Below are positions 16,018 through 24,387 of a stretch of DNA of 29,014 nt, in pieces; the stretch's first letter is position 1, and every line of letters begins with the position of its first letter. The translations under genes and the position numbers were made by a program. The DNA lies in assembly GCA_036524115.1 (NCBI GenBank), contig DATDCY010000227.1, positions 1 to 29,014 of the forward strand, written 5' to 3'. The notes under the pieces are model-generated. The model was given only the letters and a program-made list of their open reading frames with translations, was not told where the DNA came from and did no database searches. The DNA comes from a bacterium. Its GTDB lineage: Bacteria > JAUVQV01 > DATDCY01.

Positions 16018-16042
16018 GTGGGAGGGCGGGCGCTGCCGCTCC

Positions 16043-17527
16043 TCAGCCGTCGGTCATCAGGCGCAGGAAGTGCCAGCGCCAGGGGTCGAGCGAGACGAAG
16101 AGGCCGGCGGCCTGCAGTTCATCGCCGTCGCGCTCGAAGAGGTCTTCCGACAGGGCGTCATCCAGGTGCCACGGCCGTCCCCCGAGGTCGCCCCACGGCA
16201 GCCGCACCATGGCCTGCGACGTGACGCCGGAGAAATTGACGACGATCAGGCGGCGCTGCCCGCCCGCCTCCCATGACCACGCGAGGATGTTCAGGTGGCT
16301 GGAGTTGTCGGGCCACCCGGTGCGCTCGCAGAGGCGCCACAGGCCGTCGCGGAAGACCCCGTCGCGCGCGGCCGGCAGCAGCCGCTCGTAGAACGCCGCC
16401 AGGTCGCGGTCGGGCAGCTCCGGGGGACGGCGGCCGAGCGAGACGGGCACGCGGACCTTCCGTCCCTCGAGCTGCCCTTCGTGCAGGAGCTTGGCCCCCG
16501 GCAGGGTCAGCAGCGTCACCGCCGCCGCACGGGTCTTGTCCGGCGGGAAGGTCGCGGCCGCCCGCGGCTCGTCGTGGTTCTCGATGAACCGCGCCAGCCG
16601 CCGCTGGAAGGAGGGGTCGGCGAGCAGATGGCGGCGGACGTCCTCGGCGTCGCCGTGCGCCAGCCGGTCGTAGAGCGTCTTGTCGTAGCAGTCGTCGAAG
16701 CCCTGCCCCAGCAGCGCCCCCTCGAGGTCCCAGTACGCTTCGGCCAGGAACCGGAAGGCCGGGTGGCGCTGGCGCACCGCGGCGATCAGCGGCGGCCAGA
16801 AGTCGTCCGCGGGGCGTGCCCCGGCGCGCGGCCCCCACGTGCGCTCGAAGATGTCGTTCATCATCAGCATGGCCATGTCGCAGCGGACGCCGTCACACTG
16901 GGCGGCGATCTCCTGCACCGTCGCGGCGGCCGCGCCGCGCAGTCCGGGGTCGAAGGCATTGAGCTGGAGCACGTCCTGCCAGGCCGGGAAATTGGGGTCG
17001 CGGCCGTGTGCCAGGACCCGGCCGCCGCCCGCGGCGAAGAAGGAGGCGGGCTCCCGCCGCAGGTCCTCCCCGGTGCCGTGGACGAAGTACTCGGGGTGCG
17101 CGGCCGCCCAGGGGTGGTCGACGGCGACGTGGTTGGGCACGTAGTCGAGCAGCAGGCGCACGCCGCGCGCGGCGAGCTGCCGGCGGGCCTCCGCGAGGCC
17201 GGCGGGGCCGCCGAGCGCGTCGTCCACCACGTACCGTCGCACGCAGTAGGCGGAGCCGACGACATCATCCGCCGTGAAGTCGCCGAGGGCGCGCTGGAAG
17301 TCCGCGAGCAGTGCCGCGTCCCGCAGCGCGGCCGCGGCCCCGGCCGGAGAGCGCTCCCAGGCGCCCATGAACCAGACCGCGTCGAAGCCGAGGTCCGCGA
17401 TCCGGTCCCACTCCTCCGGCGGCACCGTGGAGAAGTTCACGGGCGTACCGAGCCAGTGACCGAGGTCGTGCAACCAGACCCGGGCGTTGATCTCGTAGAT
17501 CGCGGGGTGCTCCGGCCAGGCCCTCAT
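16043..17527 (-). CDS. GH13 alpha-amylase family glycoside hydrolase
   Basis: A cytoplasmic (no signal peptide) alpha-glucan-active enzyme. The four GH13 regions appear in order: DYVPNH (residues 128-133), GVRCDMAM with nucleophile Asp217, LAEAYW with acid/base Glu263, and IENHDEP with Asp319. The barrel begins at AIYEINARVWLHDL, and a C-terminal beta-domain (RRLIVVNFSGVTSQAMVRLPW) follows. The ATG at 17527 is chosen because GGGAGGGAGC sits immediately upstream; the frame extends further but without homology. At 494 aa it is compact. Subfamily and substrate (maltodextrin, trehalose or sucrose derivatives) cannot be set by eye. It stands alone, transcribed away from frdCAB. Confidence 0.9.
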   Translation of the reverse strand: MRAWPEHPAIYEINARVWLHDLGHWLGTPVNFSTVPPEEWDRIADLGFDAVWFMGAWERSPAGAAAALRDAALLADFQRALGDFTADDVVGSAYCVRRYVVDDALGGPAGLAEARRQLAARGVRLLLDYVPNHVAVDHPWAAAHPEYFVHGTGEDLRREPASFFAAGGGRVLAHGRDPNFPAWQDVLQLNAFDPGLRGAAAATVQEIAAQCDGVRCDMAMLMMNDIFERTWGPRAGARPADDFWPPLIAAVRQRHPAFRFLAEAYWDLEGALLGQGFDDCYDKTLYDRLAHGDAEDVRRHLLADPSFQRRLARFIENHDEPRAAATFPPDKTRAAAVTLLTLPGAKLLHEGQLEGRKVRVPVSLGRRPPELPDRDLAAFYERLLPAARDGVFRDGLWRLCERTGWPDNSSHLNILAWSWEAGGQRRLIVVNFSGVTSQAMVRLPWGDLGGRPWHLDDALSEDLFERDGDELQAAGLFVSLDPWRWHFLRLMTDG

Positions 17528-17640
17528 GCTCCCTCCCGTCGCCACCTTACACCGGCGGGGCACGGCGCGGAAGAGACGGCGGCGGGCGCAGCGGAGCGTC
17601 TCCGGCGGTCTTGACTTCGGGACGGCACCGGCCGAACATG

Positions 17641-17695
17641 CCCCGGGCTCGGGGAGCAATCCCGCGTGAACGACGCGGAATGTGCCGGAATTCCG
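17641..17695 (+). promoter_or_regulatory. Cluster of three palindromes in the frdC leader
   Basis: Three perfect inverted repeats lie in a row: CCCCG-GGCT-CGGGG (17641-17654), CCGCGT-GAACG-ACGCGG (17662-17678) and the 10-base palindrome CGGAATTCCG (17686-17695). They lie between the GH13 gene and the frdC translation start. A TTGACT at 17611-17616 may be a -35 but has no convincing -10. They may be operators or leader stem-loops. Confidence 0.4.
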
Positions 17696-17713
17696 ATGCC
17701 GAAGGAGGTCTCG

Positions 17714-17734
17714 ATGGCGGCGGTGGGGGCATGA
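17714..17734 (+). CDS. Six-codon leader ORF (MAAVGA) coupled to frdC
   Basis: The best Shine-Dalgarno in the region, AAGGAGGT (17702-17709), sits 4 bases before this ATG rather than at frdC. The ORF reads six codons, and its TGA overlaps the frdC ATG as ATGA. Ribosomes could terminate and restart on frdC, so this may be a translational-coupling device. It could also be fortuitous. Confidence 0.4.
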   Translation: MAAVGA

Positions 17735-18516
17735 GCACGAGCGCGGAAGTGATCGCCGGGGTCGGTCTCGCGGACCGCCCGCGCAAGAGCCGGTGGCCGG
17801 CGCGCCTGGACTTCGCGCAGAGCGGGACGGGGCTGGCGCTCGGCCTGTTCATGTGGGGGCACCTGTTCTTCGTCTCCACGATCCTGCTGGGCAAGGACGC
17901 GATGTGGTCGGTCACGAAGTTCTTCGAGGGGTACTTCTTCTTCGGCCAGGCCCACCCCGGGGCCGTCTCGGTCATCGCGGCCGCCGTCGTCGTGCTCTTC
18001 GTGGCGCACGCCTTCCTCGCGATGCGCAAGTTCCCGGCGAACGTCGGGCAGCTGCGCACCTTCGCCGCGCATCGCGCGCTCCTGAAGCACGGGGACACGA
18101 CGCTGTGGTGGGTCCAGTTCCTCACCGGGTTCGCGCTCTTCTTCCTGGCGCCGCCGCACCTCTACCAGATGCTGGTGGAGCCCGGGGGGATCGGCCCGCA
18201 CTTCTCCGCCTTCCGGATGCACGCGGGCGGGTGGGGGCCGCTGTACCTGGCGCTGCTCGTCGCCGTGGGCCTGCACGGGGGCATCGGCCTCTACCGGCTG
18301 GTCGTCAAGTGGGGCTGGATCGAGGGCGCCGACGCCGGCCGCACGCGCCGCGTGCTCGTCCGCGTCGCGTGGGCGCTCATCGCCGTCTACTTCGCGCTCG
18401 GTCTTGTCGCCGACACCACCTACCTGCGGATCGGCAGGGAGCTGGGGGGGCGGCCCGCCGAGGAGTACGCGCCCGCCTGGGCGAAGCAGGCCGCGCACGG
18501 GGAGGGCCGGCCATGA
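17731..18516 (+). CDS. frdC: Succinate dehydrogenase/fumarate reductase cytochrome b subunit (di-heme)
   Basis: The membrane anchor of a B-type succinate:quinone oxidoreductase, with five transmembrane helices and two hemes b. Counting from ATG 17731, His44, His93, His143 and His182 fall exactly at the four heme-ligand positions known for Wolinella succinogenes FrdC, and Glu66, the menaquinol-site Glu, is kept (KFFEGYFF). This exact numbering supports the chosen start. Position 180, Glu in Wolinella (E-pathway), is Gly here (VAVGLHGG). Length 261 aa is typical. The stop overlaps the frdA ATG (ATGA). It passes electrons between menaquinone and FrdB. The start is probably served by coupling from a six-codon ORF. 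Confidence 0.95.
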   Translation: MSTSAEVIAGVGLADRPRKSRWPARLDFAQSGTGLALGLFMWGHLFFVSTILLGKDAMWSVTKFFEGYFFFGQAHPGAVSVIAAAVVVLFVAHAFLAMRKFPANVGQLRTFAAHRALLKHGDTTLWWVQFLTGFALFFLAPPHLYQMLVEPGGIGPHFSAFRMHAGGWGPLYLALLVAVGLHGGIGLYRLVVKWGWIEGADAGRTRRVLVRVAWALIAVYFALGLVADTTYLRIGRELGGRPAEEYAPAWAKQAAHGEGRP

Positions 18517-20492
18517 GGATCGTCTACACCGACGTGCTCGTGATCGGCGGCGGCCTCGCCGGGCTGCGCCTCGCGATCGGCGCGCGCCGCCGCGGGCACG
18601 AGGCGCTGATCCTCTCGCTGGTGCCGCCCAAGCGCTCGCACTCCAAGGCCGCGCAGGGCGGGATGCAGGCGAGCCTCGGCAACGTGTTCAAGGGGCAGGG
18701 CGACAACGAGGACGTGCACTTCGAGGACACCGTCCGCGGCAGCGACTGGGGCGCCGACCAGGACGTGGTGCGCATGTACGTCAACACCTCGCCCAAGGCG
18801 GTGCGCGAGATGGCGGCGTGGGGCGTGCCGTGGAGCCGGGTGCGCCGCGGCGACCGCCAGGTGATCATCAACAACCAGAAGGTGACCATCACCGAGCCGG
18901 ACGCCGCGCACGGGCTGGTCGGCCAGCGCGACTTCGGCGGCACGAAGAAGTGGCGCACGTGCTTCGTCTCGGACGGCACCGGCCACTCCCTGCTGAACAC
19001 CACCACCGACCGGGCGATCGCGACCGGGATCCCGGTTCTCGAGCGCGCCGAGGCGCTGGCGCTGATCCACGACGGGCGGCGCTGCTACGGCGCGGTGGTG
19101 CGGGACCTGGTCACCGGGGCGCTGACCGCGTACGTCGCCAAGGCCACGGCGATCGCCACCGGCGGCGCGGGGCGCGTCTACGGGGTGACGACCAACGCCG
19201 TGATCTGCGAGGGGATCGGCCACGCGATCGCGCTGGAGACCGGCGTGGCCGCGCTCGGCAACATGGAGGCGGTGCAGTTCCACCCGACGGGGATCTTCCC
19301 GGCGGGGATCCTCGTCACCGAGGGGTGCCGCGGGGACGGCGGGCTGCTCAAGGACGTCGACGGGCACCGCTTCATGCCCGACTACGAGCCGGAGAAGAAG
19401 GAGCTGGCCTCCCGCGACGTGGTCTCCCGGCGGATGGAGGAGCACATCCTCAAGGGCAAGGGGGTCAAGAGCCGCTTCGGCGAGCACCTCTGGCTGGACA
19501 TCACGGCGCTCGGCGAGCACCACATCCGGCACAACCTGCGCGAGGTCTGGGAGATCTGCCACTACTTCCTCGGCGTGGACCCGGTGAAGGAGTGGATCCC
19601 CGTGCGCCCGGCGCAGCACTACACCATGGGCGGGGTGCGCACGCTGCCGAGCGGCGAGAGCCCGCACCTCACGGGGCTGTTCTCGGCGGGCGAGGCGGCC
19701 TGCTGGGACCTGCACGGCTTCAACCGGCTCGGCGGCAACTCGCTGGGCGAGACGCTCGTGGCCGGCATGATCGTCGGCGAGTCGATCGCCGACTTCTGCG
19801 ACCGGCCGGAGAACGACGTGGACGTGCCGGCCGCGCTGGTGCGCGAGTCCCTCGCCCGCGAGCAGGCCAAGCTCGACGAGCTGCTCTCCGGGCGCGGCAG
19901 CGAGGACGCGATGGTCCTGCGCGGGGCGATGCAGGAGCTGATGACCGCGAAGGTCGGCATCTTCCGGCGCGGCAGGGACCTGGAGCAGGCCGTCGACGAG
20001 CTGCAGAAGCTGCTGGTGCGCAGCCGCTCGATCGGCGTGCGCAGCCGGGCCGCGGGCGCGAACCCGGAGCTGGTGGCGGCGTACCGCACGCGGATGATGC
20101 TCAAGCTCGCCCTCGCCACCGCCTACGGCGCGCTCGTGCGCACCGAGAGCCGCGGCGCCCACTTCCGCGAGGACTACCCGCGGCGCGACGACGCGCAGTG
20201 GCTCAAGCGCACGCTGGCCACGTGGAAGGGCGAGCAGGACACCCTGCCGACCCTGGCGCACGAGCCGCTGGACGTGAAGCGGATGGAGCTGCCGCCCGGC
20301 TGGCGCGGGTACGGCGCGAAGGACTACATCGACCACCCGGACACCCCCGCGCGGCAGGCGGAGGTGGACGCGATCCGCGCGAAGCTGGCGTCGTCCGGCC
20401 GCTGGGCCGTGCAGGAGGCGCTGCTGCCCTACGAGCGGCTGCTGCCGCCGGCGCTGCGCGGGCGCAACGAGCGCATCGAGGAGCGATTCTGA
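18513..20492 (+). CDS. frdA: Succinate dehydrogenase/fumarate reductase flavoprotein subunit
   Basis: The catalytic subunit that interconverts succinate and fumarate at a covalently bound FAD. The dinucleotide-binding motif [12 protein letters not shown] is at residues 10-21, and His43 in [10 protein letters not shown] is the covalent FAD ligand. His257 (QFHPTG), Glu270 ([10 protein letters not shown]), Arg301, His369 (AQHYTMGG) and Arg405 (FNRLGGNS) match the Wolinella active-site set (His257, Glu270, Arg301, His369, Arg404). Length 659 aa is standard. The ATG at 18513 overlaps the frdC stop and follows GGGGAGGG. The order C-A-B is that of the Wolinella and Geobacter operons, where the Geobacter enzyme works in both directions. 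Confidence 0.97.
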   Translation: MRIVYTDVLVIGGGLAGLRLAIGARRRGHEALILSLVPPKRSHSKAAQGGMQASLGNVFKGQGDNEDVHFEDTVRGSDWGADQDVVRMYVNTSPKAVREMAAWGVPWSRVRRGDRQVIINNQKVTITEPDAAHGLVGQRDFGGTKKWRTCFVSDGTGHSLLNTTTDRAIATGIPVLERAEALALIHDGRRCYGAVVRDLVTGALTAYVAKATAIATGGAGRVYGVTTNAVICEGIGHAIALETGVAALGNMEAVQFHPTGIFPAGILVTEGCRGDGGLLKDVDGHRFMPDYEPEKKELASRDVVSRRMEEHILKGKGVKSRFGEHLWLDITALGEHHIRHNLREVWEICHYFLGVDPVKEWIPVRPAQHYTMGGVRTLPSGESPHLTGLFSAGEAACWDLHGFNRLGGNSLGETLVAGMIVGESIADFCDRPENDVDVPAALVRESLAREQAKLDELLSGRGSEDAMVLRGAMQELMTAKVGIFRRGRDLEQAVDELQKLLVRSRSIGVRSRAAGANPELVAAYRTRMMLKLALATAYGALVRTESRGAHFREDYPRRDDAQWLKRTLATWKGEQDTLPTLAHEPLDVKRMELPPGWRGYGAKDYIDHPDTPARQAEVDAIRAKLASSGRWAVQEALLPYERLLPPALRGRNERIEERF

Positions 20493-20494
20493 CC

Positions 20495-21232
20495 ATGGCC
20501 GACACGACCGCACGCCGCAGGCTGGCCTTCCACATCCTGCGCTACAACCCGTACGACCCCGCCGCTGCGCCGCGGCTCCAGCGCTACGAGCTGGAGGAGG
20601 CCGACGGCATGACGCTGTTCATCGCGCTCAACGAGATCCGCGACCGGCAGGACCCCACGCTGCAGTTCGACTTCGTCTGCCGCGCCGGCATCTGCGGCAG
20701 CTGCGCCATGGTGATCAACGGCCGGCCGGGGCTCGCCTGCCGCACGCTGACGCGCAATCTCGGGCCGGAGATCACGCTCGCGCCCCTGCCGTTCTTCGAG
20801 CTGATCGGGGACCTCTCGGTGAACACCGGCAAGTGGATGCGCCGGATGAGCGAGCGGCTCGAGACCTGGGTGCACCTGCGCGAGGACGGGCTGGACGTGC
20901 GCCGCATCGAGGCGCCGATGGACCCGGATCTGGCCGAGCAGATCTACCTGCTCGACCGCTGCATCGAGTGCGGCTGCTGCGTGGCGGCCTGCGGGACGGC
21001 GCGGATGCGCGAGGACTTCGTCGGCGCGGTGGGTCTCAACAAGATCGCCCGCTTCCGGCTCGACCCGCGCGACACCCGCACGGACGAGGACTACTACTAC
21101 CTCGTCGGCGACGACGACGGGGTGTTCGGCTGCATGTCGCTGCTGGCCTGCCACGACGTCTGCCCGAAGGATCTGCCGCTGCAGACGCAGATCGCGTTCG
21201 TCCGGAGGAAGATGGTCAAGGCCGGCCTGTAG
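20495..21232 (+). CDS. frdB: Succinate dehydrogenase/fumarate reductase iron-sulfur subunit
   Basis: It relays electrons from FAD to the hemes through three clusters. The [2Fe-2S] ligands are Cys62, Cys67, Cys70 and Cys82 (C-x4-C-x2-C-x11-C). The [4Fe-4S] ligands are Cys156, Cys159, Cys162 (CIECGCC) and Cys223; the [3Fe-4S] ligands are Cys166, Cys213 and Cys219. The C-terminal segments MREDFVGAVGLNKIARF, TDEDYYYLVGDDDGVFGC and LLACHDVCPKDLPLQ are very close to the Wolinella FrdB sequence as I recall it. Length 245 aa. The ATG lies 2 bases after the frdA stop, with GAGGAGCG upstream. Pyruvate kinase follows after 31 bases. Confidence 0.97.
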   Translation: MADTTARRRLAFHILRYNPYDPAAAPRLQRYELEEADGMTLFIALNEIRDRQDPTLQFDFVCRAGICGSCAMVINGRPGLACRTLTRNLGPEITLAPLPFFELIGDLSVNTGKWMRRMSERLETWVHLREDGLDVRRIEAPMDPDLAEQIYLLDRCIECGCCVAACGTARMREDFVGAVGLNKIARFRLDPRDTRTDEDYYYLVGDDDGVFGCMSLLACHDVCPKDLPLQTQIAFVRRKMVKAGL

Positions 21233-21263
21233 CGCCGGGGTTCGCGGCGCGGAGCGATCGCCG

Positions 21264-22748
21264 ATGAAGCTGCCTGGGCACAAGACCAAGATCGTCTGCA
21301 CGATCGGGCCGGCGTCGGAGTCGCCGGTCGTGCTGCGCCGGCTGCTGCGGGCGGGGATGGACGTCGCGCGCCTGAACTTCTCCCACGGGGACTTCGCGGC
21401 CCACGCGCGCACCATCCGGAACCTGCGGGCCGCCGGCCGCGCGACGGGCCGGCGCGTCGCGATCATGGCCGACCTGCCGGGCCCGAAGATGCGCATCGGC
21501 AGGATCGACCCCGAGCCGGTGGAGCTGAAGGCGGGCGCCCCGTTCACCCTGACCACGGAGGATGTCGCCGGCGACGCGCGGCGGGTCTCGGTCTCCTTCG
21601 GGCAGCTGCCGCGCGCCGTGAGGCCCGGCGACACGCTCTTCCTCAACGACGGGTACATCCAGCTCACCGTGGCGCGGGTGCGCGGCGCCGAGGTGCGCTG
21701 CACGGTGCGCGTCGGCGGCGAGCTGCGCTCGCGCAAGGGCCTGAACCTGCCCGGCATCGATCTGGGCATCAGCGCCTTCACGCCTCACGACCGCGAATGC
21801 CTGCGCTTCGCGCTGGAGCACGGCGTCGACGCCGTGAGCCAGTCCTTCGTCGAGCGGGCGGCGGACGTCGAGGCCGTGCGCCGGGCCGCGCTGGCGCTCG
21901 GCCGGCGTCCCTTCATCGTCGCCAAGATCGAGCGGTCGGCGGCCCTCGAGCACGTCGAGGAGATCCTCGACGCCGCCGACGGCATCATGATCGCGCGGGG
22001 GGACCTGGGCGTCGAGGTGCCGATCGAGCGCATCGCCGCCGTGCAGAAGCGGCTGATGCGGCTGGCCAACCAGCGGGCCAAGCCCGTGATCACCGCGACG
22101 CAGATGCTCGAGTCCATGACGGACAACCGCCGACCGACGCGGGCGGAGGCCACCGACGTCGCCAATGCGATCCTCGACGGGACCGACTGCGTGATGCTCT
22201 CGGGGGAGTCGGCCATGGGGAAGTACCCCGTGGAGGCCGTGGTGATGCTCGGGCGGATCGCCGCTGTCGCCGAGGGGATCCGGCGGGCGACGACCGTGGG
22301 CCAGCTGTACGAGGGCGTCGACGTCAGCGCCAGGCTGCGCCCCGCCCACCTCATCGCCATCGGCGTGGAGGCCTGCCTCGAGCGCGTCGCGCCGGCGGCG
22401 GTCTTCGTGCCGACGCACGGCGGCAGCACGGCGCGAAGCGTCGCGCGGTTCCGGTACCCGGTGTGGACGGTGGCGCTGGCCGGCCGCCGGGAGACCTGCC
22501 AGCACCTGCAGTTCTCCTCGGGCGTCTACCCGGTGCACGAGCCCCGGGACCCCGGGGACTGGACGCCTTTCGTGCGGCGGTGGGTGCGCGCGCACGGCCT
22601 CACGGGCGAGGTGGCCTTGCTGACGGAAGGGCCGTCAGCGAAGAACCCGGAGACGAATCACCGCCTCGAGGTGGTGGAGCTGCGGGCGGTCGGAGGCCGC
22701 GGCGGGAGTCCAGGCCGCCGTCACCCCGCTCTTCGCCCTGGCGCGTGA
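21264..22748 (+). CDS. pyk: Pyruvate kinase
   Basis: It converts phosphoenolpyruvate + ADP to pyruvate + ATP. Family blocks: TKIVCTIGPASES (residues 8-20), ARLNFSHGD (35-43), ADLPGPKMRIG in place of the commoner DTKGPEIR, FIVAKIER with the catalytic Lys, IMIARGDLGVEVP (metal and substrate site) and ITATQMLESM. The C-terminal allosteric domain is present (PAAVFVPTHGGSTARSVARFRYP), then a Gly/Arg-rich tail of about 20 residues that looks non-homologous. ATG 21264 has GGAG nine bases upstream. Being 31 bases downstream of frdB on the same strand, it may be co-transcribed with frdCAB. Full length (494 aa). Confidence 0.96.
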   Translation: MKLPGHKTKIVCTIGPASESPVVLRRLLRAGMDVARLNFSHGDFAAHARTIRNLRAAGRATGRRVAIMADLPGPKMRIGRIDPEPVELKAGAPFTLTTEDVAGDARRVSVSFGQLPRAVRPGDTLFLNDGYIQLTVARVRGAEVRCTVRVGGELRSRKGLNLPGIDLGISAFTPHDRECLRFALEHGVDAVSQSFVERAADVEAVRRAALALGRRPFIVAKIERSAALEHVEEILDAADGIMIARGDLGVEVPIERIAAVQKRLMRLANQRAKPVITATQMLESMTDNRRPTRAEATDVANAILDGTDCVMLSGESAMGKYPVEAVVMLGRIAAVAEGIRRATTVGQLYEGVDVSARLRPAHLIAIGVEACLERVAPAAVFVPTHGGSTARSVARFRYPVWTVALAGRRETCQHLQFSSGVYPVHEPRDPGDWTPFVRRWVRAHGLTGEVALLTEGPSAKNPETNHRLEVVELRAVGGRGGSPGRRHPALRPGA

Positions 22749-22783
22749 GCGCCGGCCGGGCGGGGGATGGCCCCGCGGGCGCC
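22749..22783. terminator. GC-rich hairpin between convergent genes
   Basis: GCGGGG (22760-22765) pairs with CCCCGC (22771-22776) around GATGG, inside an outer GCGCC/GGCGC pair (22749-22753/22778-22782). It lies exactly between the stops of pyk and the minus-strand secreted-protein gene. There is no T-tract, so factor-independent termination is uncertain. Confidence 0.4.
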
Positions 22784-23395
22784 TCAGAGACCGGCGGCGG
22801 CGCGCAGGGCGGCGAAGTCGATCCCCTCGACGAGGCGCACCAGCGGATCGGCCGCCGTGAGGCCGCCGCCCCGGGCGGTGACGACGGTGTCGGGGGCGAC
22901 GAGCATGCGGACCTCCCCCTCGCCCGTGTCCGGCACGAAGCGCACGCGCGCCGGCTGGCCGGCGATCTCGCGCAGCCGCGCCGTCGGGTCGGCCGCGGGA
23001 ATGAGCGCGCTGAGCCCGAGCGCGGTCGCCGGGGCCAGCGGGGAGTGCAGGTCGAGGATCAGGTCGATCCGTGCCCCGCCCGCCTCCGGGGTGTAGGAGC
23101 GGACGGCCTCGAGGCGACCGCTCCAGACGTCGGCGTCGCCGAGCAGGCTCAGCGGCGCACCCGCGGTCCAGCCCGGCGGCGCCGGCGGGAAGGCCGGGGC
23201 GATCGCCCCGACGCGCAGGTCCTGGACCTGCCGCGCGATCAGCCGCAGGCTCTCGAGGGCGAGGGGGTAGCGCTTCTCGCGCACGAGCGCGCGGATCTCG
23301 TCGAGCTGCAGCCCGAGGTCCTGCGCGGGGACCGGCGCGGCCGCGAGGACGCCCAGGAGCGCGAAGGCCGCCGGGGCGAGGCGCCGCACGCTCAC
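22784..23395 (-). CDS. Small secreted protein of unknown function, last gene of the kamA operon
   Basis: A signal peptide (MSVRRLAPAAFALLGVLAAAPVPAQ) is followed by a mature part of about 178 aa. The first 35 mature residues form a charged helix pair (LDEIRALVREKRYPLALESLRLIARQVQDL), then a P-G-W-rich turn (FPPAPPGWTAG) and beta-rich segments (GGARIDLILDLHSPLAP, ARVRFVPDTGEGEVRMLV). I do not recognise the family. The GTG at 23395 overlaps the stop of the upstream ATP-grasp gene (GTGA), so it is translationally coupled and belongs functionally to that operon. It is the only exported product there: perhaps a periplasmic binding or anchoring partner of the pathway product. That role is a guess. 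Confidence 0.72.
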   Translation of the reverse strand: MSVRRLAPAAFALLGVLAAAPVPAQDLGLQLDEIRALVREKRYPLALESLRLIARQVQDLRVGAIAPAFPPAPPGWTAGAPLSLLGDADVWSGRLEAVRSYTPEAGGARIDLILDLHSPLAPATALGLSALIPAADPTARLREIAGQPARVRFVPDTGEGEVRMLVAPDTVVTARGGGLTAADPLVRLVEGIDFAALRAAAGL

Positions 23396-24387
23396 CCCCG
23401 CGCGATGGCGGCCTCGGCGAGGCCGAGGACGAACGCGGCGTAGTCGAGGCCGCCGGCGCGCAGCGAGCGCGCGTAGCCGGAGCTGGGGGAGATGTCCGGG
23501 TTGGGGTTGGCCTCGAGCGCCATGAGCCCGCGTGTCGGCGAGAGCCGCCAGTCGATGCGGGCGTAATCGCGCAGGCCGAGCGCGCGGAACGCGAGCAGCG
23601 ACCAGTGCTCGAGGCGGCTGCGCACCTCCGGCGTGAGGTGGGCCGGGCAGACGCCGACCGTGCCGCTGTAGCGCGCGTCGTCCTGCTCCCACTTGGCCTC
23701 GTAGCCGCAGATGCGCGGCGCGCCGGCGGGCAGCCCGGTGAAGTCGATCTCGGAGACCGGGAGCATGCGCGCCGGCACGTTGCCGAACACCGGTGCGTTG
23801 AGCTCCCGGCCCTCGATGAACTCCTCGACGAGGACCGGGCCGTAGCGCCCGTGCACGGCGGCGATCGCGCGGCGCGCGGCCGCCTCGTCCGCGGCGACGG
23901 AGGCGTCCGTGATGCCGAGGCTCCCGTCCTCCGTGGCGGGCTTGACGATCACGGGAAAGCGCAGCGCCTCCAGCGGCGCATCCGGGCTGTCCGCGAGGAC
24001 GAACGGCGCCGTCGGGATGCCGTGTCCGCGCAGGATCAGCTTCGTCTTCACCTTGTCCCGGCACAGCCCGAGGGCGAGCGGCGGCGATCCGGTGTACGAG
24101 ATGCCGAGCAGCTCCAGCGCCGCTGCGAAGTACATCTCGTGCTCGCTGCCCCCCGGCAGGTCGTCGCAGAGGTTGACGACGGCGCGGGGCGGGCGCGCGG
24201 CGAGCGCGGCCAGCGCGGCGGGGATGTCGTCGCCGACCGGCAGGGTGAAGGGCTCGTACCCGGCCGCGGCGAGCGCCGCCTCGATCAGCGGGATCTCGTC
24301 GTGGATCAGGTGCGGCGCGGCGTCGGGGTGCGGCCGCCGCGGGTCGGCAGGGGCGTAGTGGGCGATGGCGACGCGCCCGCGGCTCAT
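23392..24387 (-). CDS. ATP-grasp ligase, D-Ala-D-Ala ligase-like (second copy)
   Basis: ATP-grasp carboxylate-amine ligase fold. The N-terminal subdomain ends in ELLGISYTGSPPLALGLCRDKVKTKLIL (near residues 92-119). Then come ATP-binding strands FPVIVKPATEDGSLGI (about 144-159) and VLVEEFIEGRELNAPVFG, and the Mg-site block YARIDWRLSP...LMALEANPNPDISPSSGY. In true Ddl the last motif reads E-x-N-t-x-P-G; here it is EANPNPDISP, so substrate specificity has probably shifted. The ATG at 24387 overlaps the preceding ligase's stop (ATGA), and its own stop overlaps the next gene. It is too diverged from the first copy for a recent duplication. Likely job: an ATP-dependent amide-bond step in a beta-lysine pathway (inferred). 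Confidence 0.85.
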   Translation of the reverse strand: MSRGRVAIAHYAPADPRRPHPDAAPHLIHDEIPLIEAALAAAGYEPFTLPVGDDIPAALAALAARPPRAVVNLCDDLPGGSEHEMYFAAALELLGISYTGSPPLALGLCRDKVKTKLILRGHGIPTAPFVLADSPDAPLEALRFPVIVKPATEDGSLGITDASVAADEAAARRAIAAVHGRYGPVLVEEFIEGRELNAPVFGNVPARMLPVSEIDFTGLPAGAPRICGYEAKWEQDDARYSGTVGVCPAHLTPEVRSRLEHWSLLAFRALGLRDYARIDWRLSPTRGLMALEANPNPDISPSSGYARSLRAGGLDYAAFVLGLAEAAIARG

